64,000 bases of DNA from Syngnathus acus (taxonomy: Eukaryota > Chordata > Actinopteri > Syngnathiformes > Syngnathidae). How positions within the stretch are numbered: the first letter of the stretch is position 1; each line of letters starts with the position of its first letter. Positions 58,861-64,000 of this stretch are shown piece by piece. The position numbers and the translations under genes are program-made. A model generated the notes under the pieces. That model did not search any database. It saw nothing but the letters and a program-made list of their open reading frames with translations, and was not told where the DNA came from. The stretch lies in the NCBI RefSeq assembly GCF_901709675.1, contig NC_051099.1, positions 3,844,001 to 3,908,000 on the forward strand, written 5' to 3'.

Positions 58861-61278
58861 TCATGAGTTGGTGTGGATGCCGATGGTTTTGCTGATCCAG
58901 GCGTAGTAGCGCGAGACGTGTGTGTAAATGCCATACTTGCCGGGCGCGGCGCATTCCTCGCCCCAGCTGACTATGCCGGTGAGGAACCAGACACTCTGGT
59001 GGAGAGTGACGTGCGGCCCCCCGCTGTCCCCCTTGCAGGCATCCTCCTTACGGTCGCGGAAGCCGGCGCAGAACATTAAGGGGGTGATGTTGTACTTGCT
59101 GCTGGCCTTGCAGACGGCGCGATTCACCAAGGGAACATCCACCCGGCGCAGCACCGACGACTTGGCCCCCCTGAAAGTCACTTGGCCCCAGCCGGTCACC
59201 ACAGAGATGGGCGCCTCCTCCAGGAGGGTGTCCGTGAAGTCTTTGGGCCCCAGGCAGACGGGCCGACGCTGCGCCGACAACTCCACCGCCACGGCCAACT
59301 TGAGCAGCGCCACGTCGTGGTTAAAGCGTGCCTCTTCAAACTTGTATAATCTGTGCACGTGCTCCTCAGCCACTTCGTGGTCCCTCTCCGTACCCTCGTG
59401 CTTGTCCATGTCGTGTTCGCCTGCCGCGGAGGCACAGCGCCGTCATTCTGGTGCTCACGGAAGCATTTGGGTGCCGATCGGTGAGTCACCTAATCGCACG
59501 AAGAAGGTCATTTCCCTCACGCGGGCCTCCATCACGCAGTGTGCCGCCGTGATCACCCAAAGCTCGCTGAGCAGCGAGCCGCCGCAGAAGGGTTTCGCCT
59601 TGGGGTCCATCAGCCTCTCCGAGTGCGAGATCAGCGCCGCCTGCGGGAGCGCTGCTGGTGGTAAGGCATTGTGGGGAGGGGGGCGGTGCGGGCCAAGTCA
59701 TACCTGCCAGGGAAAGTCTCCCGCTTTGGCCTCGTTGCCGCCCACGATCCTCTGGTCGGTGTTCTCATTGGCCGTGATGCTAGGCAGCGTGGGGAAGAAG
59801 GATTGCCACGGCAGCGGCGATGACGACGGCTCGCCGGCTCCCCTGACCGAGCGCCTCCTGAGCTGAGAGGGCGTGGAGGCGTTGCCGCCACGCTCCGGCT
59901 CGTCCTCATATTCATGGTCCAGCCACTCGTCCGGGATGATGTCATCGTCTGGCTCGGCTCCGTCTGTCCAATTGGCCGAACGCGGTTTCGGGGCCGACGC
60001 CGTCCTGCCGCAGCTGAACTCGCCTGCACCCACATGCTTCCTGACTTCCTCCGTTCAAGTATATCTGCGTGCGTTGCGTGCGCGTTTCACCTGTGGGCTC
60101 GCAAGTCACGAGGTCATCGGCTAGTTTGTATCCCGATGCACAGTGGCAGCGCACGCCGTTTGAGTTCATGGAGCAGAAGTGAGAGCAGCCGCCATTGTTG
60201 ATCGAACACTGCTTGGAGACCTCTGCCGGGAAAACACAAAGTTCAGCCCAAGTGCGATATGCATGGCATAACAGTGTGTGTGTGTGTGTGTGGGTGTGTG
60301 TTTGTCCGCCACACTCACCAATCTCGCAGTTCTTTCCAGTAAAGCGCGGGTCGCACCAGCACAGGTACGATTTGATGCCATCGTGACAGCTACCGCCATT
60401 TTGGCAAGGAGGTGGCTTGCACTGGTCGCCGTCTATCCGCAAACACACACACACACTGCCTTTAAAGAATCTCAAACAATGAGACACAGAAAGCGACACA
60501 CAGGTGAGCAGAAATAGCCAGACGGGAGAGGCGTGCCTTACCGCTGTATTTGGCCATGAATTCCATCTGAAAGGATCAAAGTTGCCTTGATGTCATCTGA
60601 ATTTGAGCCAACTTCCTGACTTGTTTTGTATAAGACTTGAGCTGACACGTTACGTGTGTGCGTGCGCACCGTTTTGGTATCGTCCTCAAAGATCTCGCGG
60701 GCCTCCTCGTAGTCACACGTTTCCTCCCGGCATTCCCGCTCCAGATTGCCAGCCTTCATCTCCTCGAAAATGGTGTTGAAGCGGCGTTGGCGTTTCAGCA
60801 CCTCAGACGCCGCCCGCCGCTCTATCCGTACCTCGCCTGCTTGCCCAAACCGGACCAAAACATTCCAAGACAATGTCAAAGAAGCAAACAGTGCCCCCTG
60901 CTGCCCCCCTTCTAGCTCCGCCTGTGGTAGTAATGTATGTTCATGTGTTTGTCAGTGAGAGTATGTGTTTCATCAATATGAAATTTGATTGGTTTTGAAA
61001 AGTAAACAAAAGTGAGATCAGCTCATTGCTGTCTGAGCTGAAGTTGTTTAACTCAGACGAGCAAACGCGTGGGTGGGCAGCAATCAGAATTCGTTGTTTC
61101 TATTTGTATTATCATCAATTATCATTAGTTGAGGAAGCCAAAGGTGACAAAGCCTCGAAAGAGGGGCTCAGAACCGACCCCCGTCTTGTCACTCACGCGC
61201 GTTTCCATCCACATCGTCATTGGTGGCGGCCCGGACTCCAAACGTTAGCAGCAACAGCACCAAACGCACGGAGGCCAT
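58861..61278 (-). CDS. f9: Vitamin K-dependent coagulation serine protease, factor IX
   Basis: Secreted zymogen that, once activated, cleaves factor X. Eight exons, 61197-61278, 60670-60836, 60542-60566, 60319-60432, 60091-60222, 59704-60023, 59490-59640 and 58861-59420, match the F9/F10 gene layout and give 516 residues. A signal peptide ([15 protein letters not shown]) precedes a propeptide ending RQRR, then a Gla domain (about 46-88, ten or more Glu; [21 protein letters not shown]), two EGF domains (about 92-128 and 130-172), an activation region, and the protease after QR-IVGG (Ile266). The catalytic triad is His314, Asp366, Ser463, with the specificity Asp457. [14 protein letters not shown] and [10 protein letters not shown]...GKYGIYT are closest to factor IX, and mcf2 is the neighbour as in human. 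The long acidic activation region holds an RRRS stretch like the factor X chain junction, so f10 is the main alternative. Confidence 0.9.
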
Positions 61279-61566
61279 CTTCAATCTGTTTTGCTCAAAG
61301 TACAAGCGCAAACACATGCGCGCGCATGCCCACGTTTTGGGCAATCAATCTTTGGTGTTTGCTTTGGTCTCAACTTCGTCCGACTGTTTGAAAGTTCAAC
61401 TTGCTGAGCGGGCGCCTTGCTTGTCTGCAACATGCGCTTTCTCCTTTCAGCACTTTTTAGATACGCGCGCGCGTGCCCGCGGCGTTTGCGCATATTTTAA
61501 CAGCAAGTCGTGTTGCAAGATAATGGACGTCATATGTAATGTATGTATGGATTATGGGAAGGATGG

Positions 61567-61594
61567 ATATATATATATATATATATATATATAT
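61567..61594. repeat. (AT)14 microsatellite
   Basis: A perfect AT dinucleotide run 290 bp upstream of the f9 start codon. Confidence 0.95.
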
Positions 61595-63039
61595 CTTTCA
61601 AACTCAACTGAATGTTTTGCTCCCAGGGGCGGACATAGGGTGTCGCAGTGGCCTGTTGGGGGCGCCGTTGCAGATAGTTGGGCACGAAACGCACGCCGGG
61701 CGAAAAAAGGCCGCAAACGGGATTCCGGGTGTCCAGGTGGCGAGATTTGGGAAGCGTCCCGCCTCCAAACCGGCGAGGTGGAGATGAAAGATTGATGAAG
61801 TCCTAATGGCCTCTAATGTCCTATAACGATCGGCCGACTGGGGCGGGCGGGCCTAATGGATCCGGAGCCCAGGAGAGAATCGAGCGCTCGCAACTTCCGC
61901 GACTGGCCGACGGGAAGTTGCCGAATGCCACAAATGCCAGGAGCGCAGAGGCTCCGGAGCTCCGCTGGCGCAGCATGACCTTCCCTCTTCGCAGATCCAC
62001 CTCAGGTAGGCTGGACGGGGCGGAATGAACAGGGCAAAGCTCGACGCGGGATAGTTTTTTTTTTTTGTTAAGTCGAGTCTAAGTTGTGGTAGAGGAAACC
62101 AGAGGAAAATTCTTGATGGCTTGGGTGGATGTTATCAGTGGATCTCAGAGCCAAGTGAAGCCATGGCTTTTGGAGGGATTTGAGAGGGTCTGGGCAAGTC
62201 GAATTTTACAGTTGCACAGCTTCGGTGTAGTACCACTTTGGGCCAGAAAAACAGCAGGCAGCACTGAGCTCTCCTGGATATTTACAGTGACTGTACCATC
62301 TATGATAATTCCTGTTAGCATTTCTAAGGAATTTTACATCATCTGGTAGCATTAAGATAATGGATGTTATAGAACAAAGTATTTTAATAAATGTTTTGAG
62401 AGAAGTTTGAAAATAGCGAGTTGTTTTTCCTTTGTTTTCCACTTTTGGAGTGGGAAGCCGCTGCTTGCTCTTTTTCTTGCGTTGCAAACTTGCCGCTCTG
62501 AGCCAGCCGAGAAGTGGCTTTTGGCTTGCGACTCGGTGCAGCTCCCTCTGGTGGACACCGCGAGGTACAAGTCACGTTGCAAAGCGATGGATGAAGCGGA
62601 AACGTGCGTCTTGAAGTTCGTCAGTTTTTTCCTTTTGTGTATGTGTGTGTGCAAGTGACAATGCGCTTATGAGGGTGGGGTGTCTTTTTTTAGTTTCTTT
62701 TAGACAGGCCCTGTGAGTGCATGCTAATGTGTCTGACTTGTCTTTTCAGTGTGAGAGAGAGAGAGTGCGTGTTGCAGAGATCTCCTTGCAGCACCTCTGC
62801 ACCAAAACAGCAGCACATCCCCGCCCCTTCACAAGCCCCCCCCCCCATACTCCTGCAGCTTCCTCCATCTTCCTTCATCCTCCGTGCTCACGCCCCCCCC
62901 CCCGCCTTTTTTTGTGAATGCTGCTTCGTTTCATTGACAAATAGAAGGACTGGAGGGGGCAGCTGTGTGTGGGGGGGGGGGGCGTACTTGCAAGGAGGGC
63001 TCACTGCAGCTGCGCAACAGCTTCATCACAAACACACAT

Positions 63040-63230
63040 AGCCACGCATACATGCTTGCACACACGTGCACACAAATGCTGTTGCTCACACACACAACAC
63101 ATACATTCACACATACACGTGCACACTAAAACATACTAAAAAAAGTCACACAACACTCACACAAAAACACACACACACACACTTACAAAACTAACTGCTT
63201 CTCACACACACACATTCTCACCCACAAAGA
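63040..63230. repeat. Imperfect CA-rich region
   Basis: About 190 bp with many CA/CACA blocks broken by short inserts, upstream of the fgf13 first exon. Confidence 0.85.
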
Positions 63231-63533
63231 GCCACGCACGCACTCTGTGACACACACACCTTCAGATGCAAGAGCAGATGCTCGGATGTGGACGGAGGTC
63301 GTCCGGACTGAGGGGCGTCGCCGCGGCAACCAGGCTACGCGGGGGGGCCGCGGCAGTCTGAGGAGCCGGTGCAGGAGCCGGCAGGAGGGGGCGAGGCGGG
63401 CGGGGGTCGTCGGGGGTCTTTACCAGATTCTTGAAGCGCGCCGATGGACGTGAGGACGTGTGGGCGCGCAGCGGCCGCTGACGCCTCCGGGCCGTGAACG
63501 TCTCACCTCGCCCCCCCCCTCCCCTGGGCTCCC

Positions 63534-63717
63534 ATGTCGCGCGCGGCGGCCATCGCCAGCTCGCTGATGCGCCAGAAGCGGCAAGCGCGGGAACGTGAGA
63601 AGGCTAGTTCGTGCCGCGCAGGCGAGGCCAACGACAGCGCTGGCAGCAAATTGAACGTGTTCGCGCGTGTCAACTTGTTTGGCGCCCGCAAGAAGAGGAA
63701 GAGGAGGAGGCCGCCAG
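63534..63717 (+). CDS. fgf13: Fibroblast growth factor homologous factor FGF13, first exon (partial)
   Basis: FGF13 is an intracellular, non-secreted FGF relative that binds voltage-gated sodium channels and microtubules. Only the first coding exon of the long-N-terminus (A/S) isoform is present, 61 codons plus one base, ending at donor CCAG|GTGAGC. It begins [20 protein letters not shown], matching the human [18 protein letters not shown] start with two extra residues (Ser-Arg), and continues with REREK and [12 protein letters not shown], which distinguish FGF13 from FGF12 and FGF14. The basic stretch [10 protein letters not shown] is the nuclear-localisation type sequence of this isoform. 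The remaining exons lie beyond 64000. FGF13 neighbours F9 and MCF2 on the human X. Confidence 0.93.
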
Positions 63718-64000
63718 GTGAGCTTCATCCTCCGCATCGTCATCATCATCATCGCTGCATCCAGTGGGAGTGATCAGAGGTTGGGGGTTCGAACCCCAGT
63801 TATTGTGACTGTGTCGAAGTGTCCTTGAGCAGGACACTGATGGTGTATCATCAGGAGGTGAATTAGGAAGCAGTGCCAGAAAGGAGAAAAGCACGATAGT
63901 CGTGGCAGCCCATTAACCAATTAGCATCTTCATCTCAACTTTGATTGGCCTCGTCTGCTGTGCGGTTTTCCGTTCAGCCTGCAGCTGAGGGTTCCCTCCG
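63718..64000. other. fgf13 intron 1 start
   Basis: Intron sequence with a tRNA-related repeat (separate entry). No other feature is seen to the window end. Confidence 0.6.
63771..63850 (+). repeat. tRNA-related short interspersed repeat fragment
   Basis: It has a B-box-like palindrome GGGGTTCGAACCCC (63784-63797) followed by gtgtccttgagcaggacactg, the order found in common teleost SINE-like repeats. It is truncated and diverged. Confidence 0.6.

Larger units (their letters stand above)
61279..63533. other. Head-to-head region f9 / fgf13
   Basis: Promoters of both genes should lie here. It contains an (AT)14 run at 61567-61594, a poly(T) stretch at 62054-62065, and a CA-rich region at about 63040-63230. 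The 5' UTR of fgf13 is the GC-rich stretch at 63290-63533. I see no additional coding exon. Confidence 0.5.

Noticed and set aside
58928-59866. 312-codon open frame on the plus strand
   Set aside because: It is the antisense of the f9 protease-domain exons; the GC-rich coding sequence keeps the opposite strand open.

Overview
This window reads as nuclear DNA of a teleost fish, most likely a compact-genome percomorph. The evidence is spliced vertebrate genes with short GT-AG introns, abundant CA/TG microsatellites, short dispersed repeats of the teleost type, and gene neighbours known from vertebrate synteny. I rebuilt the genes by following conserved protein order, splice sites and reading phase; every internal exon junction listed is in phase. 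All family and synteny statements come from general knowledge; no search was run.

Layout. Positions 1-16.7 kb hold no gene I can support, only repeats and a decayed transposase, and are probably intron of rnf43, whose first coding exon lies at 16.7-16.9 kb on the minus strand. Next come supt4h1 (+), znrd2 (-), a block of tRNA-like and tandem repeats (22.8-24.1 kb), and glo1 (-). From 27.7 to 46.2 kb lies ebf1 (-), rnf145 (-), ublcp1 (+), ubtd2 (-), a block matching human 5q33-q35 (EBF1-RNF145-UBLCP1, with UBTD2 further along). From 47.6 kb to the end are a cone arrestin arr3 (-), mcf2 (+), coagulation factor f9 (-) and the first exon of fgf13 (+). MCF2, F9 and FGF13 are neighbours on human Xq26-27 and ARR3 is also X-linked. 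The window therefore joins several ancestral vertebrate linkage blocks.

The genes are not an operon or a single pathway. They are ordinary housekeeping, signalling and tissue-specific genes: Wnt-receptor turnover (rnf43), transcription elongation (supt4h1), methylglyoxal detoxification (glo1), a developmental transcription factor (ebf1), an ER ubiquitin ligase (rnf145), a proteasome phosphatase (ublcp1), a ubiquitin-like adaptor (ubtd2), cone photoreceptor shut-off (arr3), Rho GEF signalling (mcf2), blood clotting (f9) and a sodium-channel partner (fgf13).

I found no convincing new multi-gene system. The points most worth a second look are: an arr3 copy apparently lacking the usual C-tail; an ebf1 copy squeezed into about 7 kb; a possible in-frame cassette exon in ebf1; glo1 with two in-frame donors and a presequence-like upstream extension; a tandem repeat that carries a CRE and an inverted CCAAT box in its first units; and paired tRNA-like elements in opposite orientation.
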